From the NCBI GenBank assembly GCA_965208025.1, contig OZ242302.1, forward strand, positions 806,001 through 870,000: a stretch of DNA of 64,000 bases. The letters are read 5' to 3'. This document shows positions 28,745-38,570 of this stretch, piece after piece. This stretch comes from Bin80 sp965208025. Lineage in GTDB: Bacteria > Bacteroidota > Rhodothermia > Rhodothermales > Bin80. Within the stretch, counting starts at the first letter, position 1. Each line of letters starts with the position of its first letter. The translations under genes and the position numbers were made by a program. Below the pieces are notes generated by a model that was not told the origin of the DNA, did not search any database, and saw only the letters and a list, made by a program, of their open reading frames with translations.

Positions 28745-29023
28745 CTAATTCCTTGACCAACCGGGTACCGCCTCATCATCCAGAACTTCAAGATCCTGAA
28801 TGGCAAACCATCCTTCATGCTCCTCCCCACTACTATTGGTATAGGGGGATGATTCATCTCCCATTGTCTCAATGTCCACCACCAAGGCAAGATCTTTTTT
28901 CATCCCTGGAGCAACCTCAACTTTGGCAGCTACATCAGCAACACGTCCAAAGACTGCTCCGAGTGCGACACCCTTATGTGTATAGAGATGTACCCGAACT
29001 TGCTTGCCGATCAAACCATACAT
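28745..29023 (-). CDS. Small conserved-looking hypothetical protein
   Basis: A 92-residue protein with no recognised domain (starts MYGLIGKQVRVHLYTHKG; acidic in the second half). The beta-rich N-terminus with GAVFGRVADVAAKVEV looks like a small barrel fold. It begins 9 bp after the lipoprotein gene, so it is probably the last gene of a five-gene operon running from 34503 leftward. Function unknown. Confidence 0.6.
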   Translation of the reverse strand: MYGLIGKQVRVHLYTHKGVALGAVFGRVADVAAKVEVAPGMKKDLALVVDIETMGDESSPYTNSSGEEHEGWFAIQDLEVLDDEAVPGWSRN

Positions 29024-29032
29024 CGATCTGGC

Positions 29033-29440
29033 CTATTGATCTGCACGCGTAGCTGTCAGTGGAGCATCCACGCCAAACTGTACAGAATGTAGCATCCCAT
29101 TCATTCCCCCCTCATGTAATGCTAATGAAACCTCCATTCGGCCGTAGTCTTGATTATCAAATTCAAACGTGAGCATTTGAGTCTCCGAATCAAACTGCAC
29201 CGCCTCTGCCTGAACAGGATCCGTATCCTCTTCCTCCGAAGTAAATAATAATGAAAGGCCATACTCCCCTTCCGAGATCATAAATTTACCCGAAAATATA
29301 CCATCAGGGCTTTCAACGGTATAATCCCAACTCCCAATAATTGGGCTGGATGATTCAGTAGATGAGAGTTCACCGTAGGATGCACACGCACCAAGGAAAC
29401 AGGTCAGGAAAAACGCAAATAAATAATTAATTCTACGCAT
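29033..29440 (-). CDS. Hypothetical lipoprotein
   Basis: A 135-residue protein with a signal peptide and lipobox LGAC (Cys19). The mature part is beta-rich (IIGSWDYTVESPDGIFSGKFM ... LTFEFDNQDYGRMEVSLAL), resembling small lipocalin-like or META-type domains, though I cannot assign it. It lies between the Gfo/Idh/MocA gene (25 bp upstream) and the 92-residue gene (9 bp downstream). It is probably periplasmic and membrane anchored. Confidence 0.7.
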   Translation of the reverse strand: MRRINYLFAFFLTCFLGACASYGELSSTESSSPIIGSWDYTVESPDGIFSGKFMISEGEYGLSLLFTSEEEDTDPVQAEAVQFDSETQMLTFEFDNQDYGRMEVSLALHEGGMNGMLHSVQFGVDAPLTATRADQ

Positions 29441-29465
29441 GATTCATGTTGAGATAGTATGTGGG

Positions 29466-30791
29466 TTAAGGTCTAATCGCACGCGGTTTGAGTGAAGTGA
29501 GCGATTCTATTCGAACTGGCTCGCCAGTTTTGACACTTTCTCTGGCCGCAACTCCAATCAATACCGACATTGCTCCATCTCTTGAACCTGCCGCTTGACG
29601 ATAGGGATCCGGAGCATTCTCATCTTTGAAAATTCGGTCTTTGAGCCGTGTATCTCCACCCCCATGTCCACCTCCACCATGCGGAACTTCAATAATTTGA
29701 GTCTCACCAAAATTATCTGTCACACGAATTGCATCAAAAGATTCTTTTGGCCATGGTTGACGCTCTTGAATCCAGGCCTCAAGTCTCCCCTCCGTTCCGT
29801 TAAATGCAATCCGGTATCCTTCATACGGAGAATACGTTGTGCATGAATAACTGACATGAGTGCCATTGGCATATTTGATTTGTGCACTCATCTTATCATA
29901 GATATCTATGTCTTCGCGCCATACACATCCATCCCGAAGGTACCCGTCATACTGCTCATTCGCAACATAAAGATCCATATTCCGCTGATTCTTGGTGATA
30001 TCCCAATAATGAACGCATTCATTACTGTGTGGACAGTTTCGGCAGTTGGTGTGGCGGAATGGATTGTTGTGTCCGTAGCGCTCCAGTGCTCCGAAAGCAA
30101 ACACTTTTTCTGGCTCTGACTCCAGCCACCAGTTTAATAAGTCAAAATGGTGGGTTGCCTTGTGCACGAACAGTGTCCCTCCGAAGCGCTCCCTGCCATG
30201 CCAACGTCGAAAATAATCCGCACCATGATAGACATCCAAGTACCAGTGAAAATCAACTGACGTGACCTTGCCAATCCGATGATTCATGAGCAAGTCCTTT
30301 ATCCGCTGACGGTGAGGGGAATACCTGTAGTTAAATGTGACCGTGACATTCTTTTGAGTGAGAGATTGAGTGTCAAGAATCGCCTGAACTTTCTCTGCAT
30401 CGGTGGTCATTGGCTTTTCCGTCACCACATCACATCCCATCTCCATTGCACGGATGATGAACTTATGATGCGTAGAGTCCATGGTGGTAACAATAACTTT
30501 GTCAGGTTGGGTTGCACGAATCATCTTGTCAAAGTCCAAAAAAGTCGGACAATTTACCCCAATATATCCCTTTGCGTATTCCAAACGACCGGGATTATGA
30601 TCGCATAAACCCACAAACTCAACTTCATCCGCATAATCATTCACGATTGCACGCCCCCACATTCCAGTGCCTCGAGACCCAGTTCCCACCAACGCAATCT
30701 TCTTTTTCTGATTTGATGCAATCCCGGAGCGAACAAAGAGCCCACCTGCTGCAACTGTACTGCCCGTTTTGATAAAATTGCGACGATTCAT
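29466..30791 (-). CDS. Gfo/Idh/MocA family oxidoreductase, Tat-exported (second of pair)
   Basis: A 441-residue protein. The N-terminus is a twin-arginine signal (NRRNFIKTGSTVAAGGLFV). The Rossmann fold follows (IALVGTGSRGTGMWG), then the catalytic-lysine region VTEKPMTTD around residue 130. A cysteine/histidine cluster (HTNCRNCPHSNECVHYWD) in the middle could bind a metal or Fe-S centre; this is inference. These enzymes use NAD(P) to oxidise or rearrange sugars and related compounds. It follows the paralogous gene by 26 bp. Confidence 0.92.
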   Translation of the reverse strand: MNRRNFIKTGSTVAAGGLFVRSGIASNQKKKIALVGTGSRGTGMWGRAIVNDYADEVEFVGLCDHNPGRLEYAKGYIGVNCPTFLDFDKMIRATQPDKVIVTTMDSTHHKFIIRAMEMGCDVVTEKPMTTDAEKVQAILDTQSLTQKNVTVTFNYRYSPHRQRIKDLLMNHRIGKVTSVDFHWYLDVYHGADYFRRWHGRERFGGTLFVHKATHHFDLLNWWLESEPEKVFAFGALERYGHNNPFRHTNCRNCPHSNECVHYWDITKNQRNMDLYVANEQYDGYLRDGCVWREDIDIYDKMSAQIKYANGTHVSYSCTTYSPYEGYRIAFNGTEGRLEAWIQERQPWPKESFDAIRVTDNFGETQIIEVPHGGGGHGGGDTRLKDRIFKDENAPDPYRQAAGSRDGAMSVLIGVAARESVKTGEPVRIESLTSLKPRAIRP

Positions 30792-30817
30792 TTTATCCTC
30801 CTTGATTAGCTAGTAAA

Positions 30818-32137
30818 TTAGACGTTCGGTTCCCAGCCAGGCTCATACTCACGTCCCCAGTGAGCCATGGCATCTTCGTCGTTCAAAATTTGACCATTCA
30901 TAGGATCACATTGAAGTACACTCCCAGTCGTCTGAGCGATATTCCCCAGATGACAAAGTAATGTGCTTTTCTGAGCATCATCAATTGGGGAATTCTGAGG
31001 GACACCGTCACGAATGGACTGAAGCATATTCATGATGTGACGATCGGTCAACCCCCCTCCACCTCGAACGTCCATTGCCGATTCTCCCGAAGAGATACGG
31101 GAGCGTTTCCATACCTCTTTCCTGTCTTGATCATAGACGATATATCCGTCGCGGTCAATGATCACCGTTCCATGCTCACCGTGAATAGAAGCTCCTCTTC
31201 CACGACCGTGTAGAGGGTATGAATTGCAACTGCGACCATCCCAGATGATGGTCTTCTCCCCTTCAAAATCAAACGAGGCAATTTGAGTATCAAAAAATTC
31301 CCAATCGTCATCAAAATGATACCGCCCCCCAGAAGATGTGACTCGGATAGGATAATCTACTCCCAGTGCCCATCTACATACATCAATCTCATGCGTACCA
31401 TTATTACATATCTCGCCAGTTCCCCAATGCCTGAACCAGTGCCAGTTGTAATGAATCAGATTGTCTTTATAGGATGCCCTTGGAGCAGGACCTTGCCATA
31501 GTTCATAATTTAGCCAACTTGGCACTTCTGCAGGTTGACCACGACCGATGGACCCCCGACGGTTCGCATACCAGGCTCGTGCGAAGTATGGTCGTCCAAT
31601 GATTCCCTCCTTGATCGCTTGAATGATCTGTGCAGATTCAAGAGATGAGCGTTGCTGATTCCCCATTTGTACCACACGATTGTACCGAGCTTGAGCCGCC
31701 GTCAGCATTTCTGCTTCATGAGGATTGTGACTGGCAGGCTTTTCCACATACACATGCTTCCCTGCCTCTAAGGCCATTATCGTGGCGGGGGTCTGCCAGT
31801 GGTCTGGAGCAGCGATCACCAGAATATCTATATCCGGATTATCCACTACTTCACGGACGTCCACAACCCCAACGGGAGCGCTTCCGATCTCGGAGACCTC
31901 CTGGATAGAATTCGCAACTGCACGCTCATCCACATCACAAATATGGGTAACTTCGCAGCCCTCAGCCCGAGCAAATGAAGTGGCCAATACACCCCCTCGT
32001 CCATTGACCCCCATTACCGCCGCGGTCAGCCGGTTGGAGGGAGCTGCCATTCCTCGGGAAGCTCCAAGTAGGGAGACTCCTGCGACACCAGCAGAAGCCG
32101 TCTTGATAAATGTTCTACGGTTTGTGAGTTTTTTCAT
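30818..32137 (-). CDS. Gfo/Idh/MocA family oxidoreductase, Tat-exported (first of pair)
   Basis: A 439-residue protein. It has a Tat signal (NRRTFIKTASAGVAGVSLLG) ending near GMAAP, then a Rossmann dinucleotide-binding domain (AAVMGVNGRGGVLA) and the VYVEKPASHNPHE lysine motif, then a C-terminal alpha/beta domain (HWFRHWGTGEICNNGTHEID). It is likely a folded, cofactor-loaded periplasmic sugar-derivative oxidoreductase. It is 53 bp downstream of the DUF5916 gene and 26 bp upstream of its paralogue. TatC, needed to export both, is encoded at 42380-43279. Confidence 0.93.
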   Translation of the reverse strand: MKKLTNRRTFIKTASAGVAGVSLLGASRGMAAPSNRLTAAVMGVNGRGGVLATSFARAEGCEVTHICDVDERAVANSIQEVSEIGSAPVGVVDVREVVDNPDIDILVIAAPDHWQTPATIMALEAGKHVYVEKPASHNPHEAEMLTAAQARYNRVVQMGNQQRSSLESAQIIQAIKEGIIGRPYFARAWYANRRGSIGRGQPAEVPSWLNYELWQGPAPRASYKDNLIHYNWHWFRHWGTGEICNNGTHEIDVCRWALGVDYPIRVTSSGGRYHFDDDWEFFDTQIASFDFEGEKTIIWDGRSCNSYPLHGRGRGASIHGEHGTVIIDRDGYIVYDQDRKEVWKRSRISSGESAMDVRGGGGLTDRHIMNMLQSIRDGVPQNSPIDDAQKSTLLCHLGNIAQTTGSVLQCDPMNGQILNDEDAMAHWGREYEPGWEPNV

Positions 32138-32190
32138 TGCGTCATAATTTAGGTTCCATGGAATTTACGACGCAATTTGCGATTAAACAA

Positions 32191-34503
32191 TTATCTGCGG
32201 AAAAGATATTGCACCTTAAAGAATAATTGACGATTGCTTTGTCGAAAATACGTCTGATCTCCCTCCATACGTGTAAACTGATCTAGATCATGGGTTGAAC
32301 CAACATGAAGGGCTGTAAATGCATTTACCTTATAGGTTAGAAGAGGATCAATCTCAAGAGATTCTGAAAAATCACTGTATTGAACCACTGAGCGCAGAAA
32401 TAAGCGGCGGCTAAACTGGTACTTGACCCGCAGACGCGCAATGTACCCACTGAAATGTTCTTCACCAGTTTCCTTATCCGTGAGCCGTGAATATGCAAGT
32501 CTGGGCTCAATAGACATTCGCTGAGTTGGCCGTACGGTGCCCCACGCGTAGATTTCTATGCTATTTCCAATCTCTGGCTCATATAGGAAACGTGCAATGG
32601 ATTCGCCAACTTCAACCTGAGCACCAAGGTTAATTTTCTTGCTGAAATTACTGGACACCCAAATATTCATACTGGTCATTCCATCAAACTGGACACCAGA
32701 AAAATTTTCATTCCGATACCGCCAGTTAATTTGGAAATTGGTCTGTCGCTTTAGTTGAACAGATACCGATGGACGAAAGAAAAAACTTTTTTGGAGTCCA
32801 TCAAAGTTCCAGCTGCTTCCGATCACCATATTCGGACGGATCCGATCCGCAAACCCGATGACTTTTCGGGGATAAATCGTTACTCCCTGCCAGAAATAGG
32901 CTGTCTGGTCATTGTTCTGTCGTACAAACCCGTTATCAGCACGAAACGTGGGACTGACTGCTTCATAGCCACCCTCAAATGACCAGTAAGGTCCACCCCT
33001 GTCCAATTCAACCCGCGTAGCGTAGCCACGAAATGACTCACCATCCAGCGCACCCGTATACTCCTTTTTACCAAAGGTAATATCTCCAACATCCTCACTC
33101 ATTTGTTCATCATCCAACTCCGTGGTATTGCTGTACACGATTTGGGCATTGAGAGTATACTTCTTCAGAAATCGTGTAGCCGCATCCACACTCACCGTGG
33201 AGCCCGATCCCCCCTCATCCAGTCTTCTGTCCGTAAGCAAGGTCCCTATGAATGAATCATTATTGAAATTGTGTCGCAACCGCAGAATATTTGAAACACT
33301 CTGACCACCCTCTAATAAATGGCTCTCTTCTTCAAAAGGTACGAGGAGGGGAGAATGGAGATCGCGTGCTCCGATATATGCAACATCCACCGTCCCAAAA
33401 CGGCCGGTCATTTTGGCTGCCCCAATCGGATCATTAATGGACCGAGTATAGACTGTCTGAATCTGGGAATTAAATAAACCTGATCCTTCCTGGAAAAAGG
33501 GACGCCGCTCAGGAAAGAACAATGCGAAGGTGGAATTTACATCAATCTGTGCCTCATCGGATTCAATTTGGCTAAAGTCGGGATTTACGGTGACATCTGC
33601 TGTAAGCTCGGAAGTAATCCCATACTTCAGATTCAAAGATGGTTCAAATGTCATGCGCTCATTCTTGAACTCCGAAGACGGTTCCTCAGGATCCTGAAGT
33701 GCACCTGCACCTGCTCCTGTCAATGAGGGGAGAATTTCCAGGTTACGCCCAGCCCTGACACCCCGAATCCCACTGATCTCTCCTAACTGGCAACTCATGC
33801 AGGGATTATCCCTGTCAACTGCCGCCCACGAGTACTGACTGCGACTCTCCCGAGGTCGGGTAATCCAGAAGGTTGCGCCCCAAGTCTGGAGATCAATATT
33901 CGGAAATCGCAAACTCTTAAAGGGAATGGCAAATTCAATCTGATAGCCCGTTTCCGTAATCTGCCCCTTTGAGCGAAAGAGTAGATTAAAGCCTTCGTCT
34001 TCGTTGTTGGGAGAAATAAACGAGTCTCCCTGGATTCCAAGGGGATTGGCAGCAATGAAATACATTCCTTGCCCATCCCGATTCGGATCTAGAATAACGC
34101 CAGCGTAATCATCTTGCCAAATCTCATCTCGATCGCTCAGGTTCGCGCGAATCGTCTTGGGATCATCCTTCATTACAATCGCTACATAAAGATAATCGTC
34201 ATCATAGGAAATCATCGCCATCAATTCTACAGGTGGCTGTCCAAGTTGGTTAGGAAACACCTCGGAAAAATCTTGGATTGGCGTTTGACCCTTCCACCCG
34301 TCATCATCTAATTCACCATCAACCTGAATACTACCCGTTGATCGGGTTAGTGGAAAAGAGGGTTTGAAGCGAGGTTGGAATAGATCAAGTGATTCGGGCT
34401 CGTCTTGGAAACCCACGGGTTGTGATTTTTCGTTAAGTGTCTGTGCCTGGGGCAGAGTGACAATTGAGACGCATATAACGGAAACAAGAAAATACTTCAG
34501 CAT
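32191..34503 (-). CDS. DUF5916 outer-membrane protein with CBM9-like domain (paralogue)
   Basis: A 770-residue exported protein. It has a signal peptide to about PQAQT, a CBM9-like N-terminal domain (SIQVDGELDDDGWKGQTPI ... DDYLYVAIVMKDDPKTIRAN), then a long region of alternating strands with FFPERRPFFQE and a terminal FFKVQYLFRR typical of a barrel. It heads an operon with two Tat oxidoreductases, a lipoprotein and a small protein, which suggests a surface-to-periplasm pathway for some carbohydrate-like substrate (inference). Confidence 0.87.
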   Translation of the reverse strand: MLKYFLVSVICVSIVTLPQAQTLNEKSQPVGFQDEPESLDLFQPRFKPSFPLTRSTGSIQVDGELDDDGWKGQTPIQDFSEVFPNQLGQPPVELMAMISYDDDYLYVAIVMKDDPKTIRANLSDRDEIWQDDYAGVILDPNRDGQGMYFIAANPLGIQGDSFISPNNEDEGFNLLFRSKGQITETGYQIEFAIPFKSLRFPNIDLQTWGATFWITRPRESRSQYSWAAVDRDNPCMSCQLGEISGIRGVRAGRNLEILPSLTGAGAGALQDPEEPSSEFKNERMTFEPSLNLKYGITSELTADVTVNPDFSQIESDEAQIDVNSTFALFFPERRPFFQEGSGLFNSQIQTVYTRSINDPIGAAKMTGRFGTVDVAYIGARDLHSPLLVPFEEESHLLEGGQSVSNILRLRHNFNNDSFIGTLLTDRRLDEGGSGSTVSVDAATRFLKKYTLNAQIVYSNTTELDDEQMSEDVGDITFGKKEYTGALDGESFRGYATRVELDRGGPYWSFEGGYEAVSPTFRADNGFVRQNNDQTAYFWQGVTIYPRKVIGFADRIRPNMVIGSSWNFDGLQKSFFFRPSVSVQLKRQTNFQINWRYRNENFSGVQFDGMTSMNIWVSSNFSKKINLGAQVEVGESIARFLYEPEIGNSIEIYAWGTVRPTQRMSIEPRLAYSRLTDKETGEEHFSGYIARLRVKYQFSRRLFLRSVVQYSDFSESLEIDPLLTYKVNAFTALHVGSTHDLDQFTRMEGDQTYFRQSNRQLFFKVQYLFRR

Positions 34504-34645
34504 GGATCGGGAAATGAATGTGAGAATTGCAAATGTATTCCCAGACTACAAGAGCACTTTATTTCCCTACGATTACAATCATGGATTTGTTACGCCATTC
34601 CAGTAATCATTATCTTCAGCCCCTAAGGATTGATCTGAAACAACC

Positions 34646-35467
34646 ATGTTTAACCATCAAGTCGTACTCATCACAGGTGCTGCAAACGGGATTGGATTTG
34701 CTGCTGCTCAACAGTTTGCCGATGGGGGAGCTACCGTATTTATCAATGACGTAGACGCGGATGCGTGTTTCAGGGCGGCTCACTCAATTCAAGAAACAGG
34801 CAAAGCTGCATGGGCGCTCCCTGGTGATGTTACGGAACCAAATCTCCCTGAACAACTGATTGAAAAGATCATCGATCAGTGTGGCACCCTCAATATCCTG
34901 GTCAACAACGCAGGCTATACCTGGGATGGAATGATGCATAAGATGACGGATGAGCAGTGGTTCCAAATTCAGAATGTCCATACATTGGCTCCTTTTCGCT
35001 TCTCCCGAACTGTCTCACAAGTATGGCGTCCTTTGGCAAAGGACGAGATGGAAAAGGGACTCCCCCACCCTAATCGTTGTATCATCAATGTATCCTCCAC
35101 ATCTGGCCTCCATGGGAATATCGGACAGATCAATTATGCCACCGCGAAGATGGGTGTAATTGGAATGACCAAAACGATTGCCCGCGAATTGGGGATTTTT
35201 GGCATCCGATGTAATGCAGTGGCGTTTGGGTTTATTGATACCCGGCTTACACGTCCAGCGGAAGAAGGCCAATCGTTTACGATTCAAGACCGCTCCATTG
35301 CTCTTGGAATCCCTCAAAAGGTACGGGAGGCCTCTTTTGCAGGGATTCCCATGAAGAGACCCGGCACGCCAGAGGAGGCAGCTGCTGGGATTCTGCTTAT
35401 GGCATCACCGCTCGCAAGCTACATCACTGGCCACACACTAGAAGTTACTGGCGGACTCGGAATTTGA
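34646..35467 (+). CDS. SDR family NAD(P)-dependent oxidoreductase
   Basis: A 273-residue classical short-chain dehydrogenase. It has the TGAANGIG cofactor loop, NNAG strand 4 motif, catalytic Ser in INVSSTSGLHG, and the YATAK pair (Tyr and Lys). It ends TGHTLEVTGGLGI as in FabG-like 3-oxoacyl reductases. The substrate is not evident; FabG-like activity is possible but not distinctive. There are 142 bp between its start and the divergent DUF5916 gene. Confidence 0.93.
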   Translation: MFNHQVVLITGAANGIGFAAAQQFADGGATVFINDVDADACFRAAHSIQETGKAAWALPGDVTEPNLPEQLIEKIIDQCGTLNILVNNAGYTWDGMMHKMTDEQWFQIQNVHTLAPFRFSRTVSQVWRPLAKDEMEKGLPHPNRCIINVSSTSGLHGNIGQINYATAKMGVIGMTKTIARELGIFGIRCNAVAFGFIDTRLTRPAEEGQSFTIQDRSIALGIPQKVREASFAGIPMKRPGTPEEAAAGILLMASPLASYITGHTLEVTGGLGI

Positions 35468-35606
35468 TTCACGCACACAATGGGGAATCACTTAATCCTA
35501 CCTTGATGGCTCCGAGGGCTTTGGTGATGAATGATCACAACCTCCTTAGATTCCTTTCAGAGGCGATCAAGGATTCCGAAAAACAAGTTCTGCCAGCGAA
35601 ACAAGC

Positions 35607-38441
35607 TTATTGCTGCTCAGGATAGAGGGTGACCTGAACATACCGATCAGTTAACCACTTCGTTGCTGCCTGTTGCATATCTTCAGATGTTAAACCATCA
35701 ACAAGTTCATCGTACCTAAGGAGATCCAAAGGCTCAGACACTGCATCCGAATAGTAGACATCACGTAAAGCGTTCACCCAGAATTCATTCTCCTCAAGAA
35801 GAACCGTGCGAGCCTGTCGCTGTTGCTCCTGTACACGAGCGATATAATCTTCAGCTACACCGTCACGCTTCATTTCTGCAATTGTCTCAAAGACAGCATT
35901 GGTTAATTCCGTTGCACGCTCTGGATCACATCCAAAATTAATGGCGAACGTAAATCTCCCCTGAGGACGCCGCCGAAGCGTGCCACCTACACCAGCTCCA
36001 TAGACACCTCCCATCTCCTCACGTAATTCCTCAAACAATAAGATATCCAGGAGCATTTCCAAAGACTCCATGTGATGTAAAGACTCTCTAGAAACTTCAG
36101 AGGGGCCATTAAACGTAATATTCACGCGACTCTTGGGCTCTTGACCTGCATAGACTGTTCTGATCACGGCCCCGCTGGGAGTACTCACGTTAACATTCTT
36201 CCATGTCTCGTTCCGATCTGTGGCAGGAAGAGTCCCAAGATAAGTTTGGGCTAGAACGGTTAGCGTATCTACGTCAAATGCACCTACAAAGACAAAGACG
36301 AAATCATCCATGTCCATGAATCGATCCTGATAAATTTCCAGCGACCGCATCATATCAACCCGATCAAGTTGATCGGTCGTAACGGACTGGAACCGTGGGT
36401 GGTTCATGTACAGTATGGAACGCAGTGTATCACTGAATGCAGATTCGGGTGAATTTTCCCGATTTTCCTGATAGGTTTTATACAGGTTGATCTCAGACAA
36501 AAATGTAGACGAATCCAGACGCGCCTGGGTTGCACGCAAATGAATTAATTGGAATAATAATTCCAAATCGTCTGGTGAAGCTTCCCCTCTGAATCCTTCA
36601 TACAAACCCGTGATATAGGCAGATGCAAATGCCCGTTTTCCCGACAGCTTTTTCCGCAATGCCGACTGATCAAATTCTCCTATCCCACTCGCGGTCACTG
36701 CACGTGCTCCATATACAGCTGTGGGATACTCTTCATCGTTATAAAGAGAGGTACCTCCCTCGCTGAAGGAGGTAAACTGGACCTCATCCGCCCGAAAATC
36801 AGTAGGTTTCATGACGACGCGGATTCCATTTCCCAGAGTAACTTCGGTGACATCAAGTTCAGGAATGAATGTCTGGCGAATGACCTCAGCAGGGATCAAA
36901 TTCTTGTCAAACAGGGGAATATCCAATTCAACATCCATATAGGGCTCTACGGTTGCTCCATCATATTTTTCAAGCGTATTGGCAAGAAGTTCTTCGGTCA
37001 CCCACTCAAGAGACGGCTTTTCGGGAAGGTCTACTGTAACCATTCGATCCATACTACTCAATGCCTCAGGCAAGTAGGCACTCACCTCATCCAAAGTGAC
37101 CGTAGGGACCAACTCTTTGGCAAGTTGATACTGGTTGATTACACCAAGAATCGGAGTATCCTCCAGAAAATGACTAACATAAGAGGATACCAGCTGTGCC
37201 GAGGGAGTGTTCTCTCGCTCGTTGTAGGCCTCTTCACGCGAGCGCATGAATGTGTCTTTGTATCGGGAGAACTCGCCTGATGTAAAGCTATGCTGCTTAA
37301 CTCGTTCCGCTTCAAGAATCACTGTACGAAAGGCGGCAACCAGACTATCCTCATTTGCATAGGCAGTCAGGTTAAATTGAGGAACGCCGCGCACAATATC
37401 TCCACTCCCAGCTCTTGCAATCAAAAATGGAGCACGCGTACCATCCTGGGCGATCTCTGAAAGACGTCGGGAAAGCATCCCACTGGCAAGATCCCCCACC
37501 ATAGATCTACGATAGTCGGAAATCGTCTTCATCTCCATGTAAGGCTGCCGATAGGAGACACTCAGATTCGGAAAGAAGTCATACTCAGGGTCGCTAACCA
37601 CTTTATAGCGAGTCTCCATCGGTGGGACGTCAAAGGTGGGACGTGGGACGGGGTTCTCTGGAAAAGGAAGTGATGCGAAATGTTCTTCTACCAGAGATTG
37701 CATGGTAGGCACATCCAAAGCTCCCACCACAACAATTGCCATTAAATCAGGCCGATACCATGTCTCATAAAAGCGACGTACCGTTTCGTAGGAGCTTTGC
37801 TGGATGACGAGTGTGTCACCAATTGGAAGGCGCTCAGCATAACGGGAATCTCCGAGGATGGTTGGTAGAACTTGATCAAGCATACGCCCATAGGCCCCTC
37901 GCCCGCTCCGCCATTCTTCCAAAACTACTCCACGCTCATTATCAATTTCTTCATCGCTCATCGTTGCATATGCTGCCCAATCTTCTAGGACCTCGAAGGC
38001 GTTGCGAACCACTTCCATACTATCCGTAGGAACCTGAAGTTGGTAAACCGTTTCGTCAAAACTTGTATAAGCATTGATATCAGGTCCAATCTGCATTCCA
38101 ATCCGTTGCAAGAATGCCATAAGAGTCTGCTTTGGGAACCGCTTTGTACCATTGAACAACATGTGCTCAACAAAATGGGCTAATCCTCGCTGATCTTCAT
38201 CTTCAAGGATACTTCCTGCATTGACAACCAGACGAAGTTCAAGGCGAGATTCTGGTTCATGGTTCTCCTGAAGATAATACGTGAGGCCATTATCCAACTG
38301 ACCAATCGTAACCGAACTGTCAACGGGAATTGGATCATTTAGCTTATTCTGAGCCAGTACGTTGGCAGCCAGGAAAATTGAGGCTACAATTGGGATCCAT
38401 GTGGAATTGAAGATGTCGGAGAGGATGATTCGGACACGCAT
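35607..38441 (-). CDS. M16 family zinc metallopeptidase
   Basis: A 944-residue exported peptidase of the pitrilysin/insulinase family. A signal peptide ends around NVLAQ. The inverted zinc motif HFVEH (His89, Glu92, His93) is intact, with the distal glutamate in NERGVVLEEW. The second, inactive half (about residues 500-944) has the usual non-catalytic M16 fold and the MGGVYGAG arginine/tyrosine segment, so both halves lie in one chain. Probably periplasmic; cleaves peptides up to a few tens of residues (family knowledge). Confidence 0.95.
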   Translation of the reverse strand: MRVRIILSDIFNSTWIPIVASIFLAANVLAQNKLNDPIPVDSSVTIGQLDNGLTYYLQENHEPESRLELRLVVNAGSILEDEDQRGLAHFVEHMLFNGTKRFPKQTLMAFLQRIGMQIGPDINAYTSFDETVYQLQVPTDSMEVVRNAFEVLEDWAAYATMSDEEIDNERGVVLEEWRSGRGAYGRMLDQVLPTILGDSRYAERLPIGDTLVIQQSSYETVRRFYETWYRPDLMAIVVVGALDVPTMQSLVEEHFASLPFPENPVPRPTFDVPPMETRYKVVSDPEYDFFPNLSVSYRQPYMEMKTISDYRRSMVGDLASGMLSRRLSEIAQDGTRAPFLIARAGSGDIVRGVPQFNLTAYANEDSLVAAFRTVILEAERVKQHSFTSGEFSRYKDTFMRSREEAYNERENTPSAQLVSSYVSHFLEDTPILGVINQYQLAKELVPTVTLDEVSAYLPEALSSMDRMVTVDLPEKPSLEWVTEELLANTLEKYDGATVEPYMDVELDIPLFDKNLIPAEVIRQTFIPELDVTEVTLGNGIRVVMKPTDFRADEVQFTSFSEGGTSLYNDEEYPTAVYGARAVTASGIGEFDQSALRKKLSGKRAFASAYITGLYEGFRGEASPDDLELLFQLIHLRATQARLDSSTFLSEINLYKTYQENRENSPESAFSDTLRSILYMNHPRFQSVTTDQLDRVDMMRSLEIYQDRFMDMDDFVFVFVGAFDVDTLTVLAQTYLGTLPATDRNETWKNVNVSTPSGAVIRTVYAGQEPKSRVNITFNGPSEVSRESLHHMESLEMLLDILLFEELREEMGGVYGAGVGGTLRRRPQGRFTFAINFGCDPERATELTNAVFETIAEMKRDGVAEDYIARVQEQQRQARTVLLEENEFWVNALRDVYYSDAVSEPLDLLRYDELVDGLTSEDMQQAATKWLTDRYVQVTLYPEQQ

Positions 38442-38570
38442 TTCTAATTGGAAATATTGATGAATTTTTGACAGATTAGGTTACACAGATGTAAGGGAAG
38501 CGTTTTTCATCAAGAACAGTCATTGAACAGGAATTGGCATCTGGTATCTTTTCACAGGGATGATTCAAAT

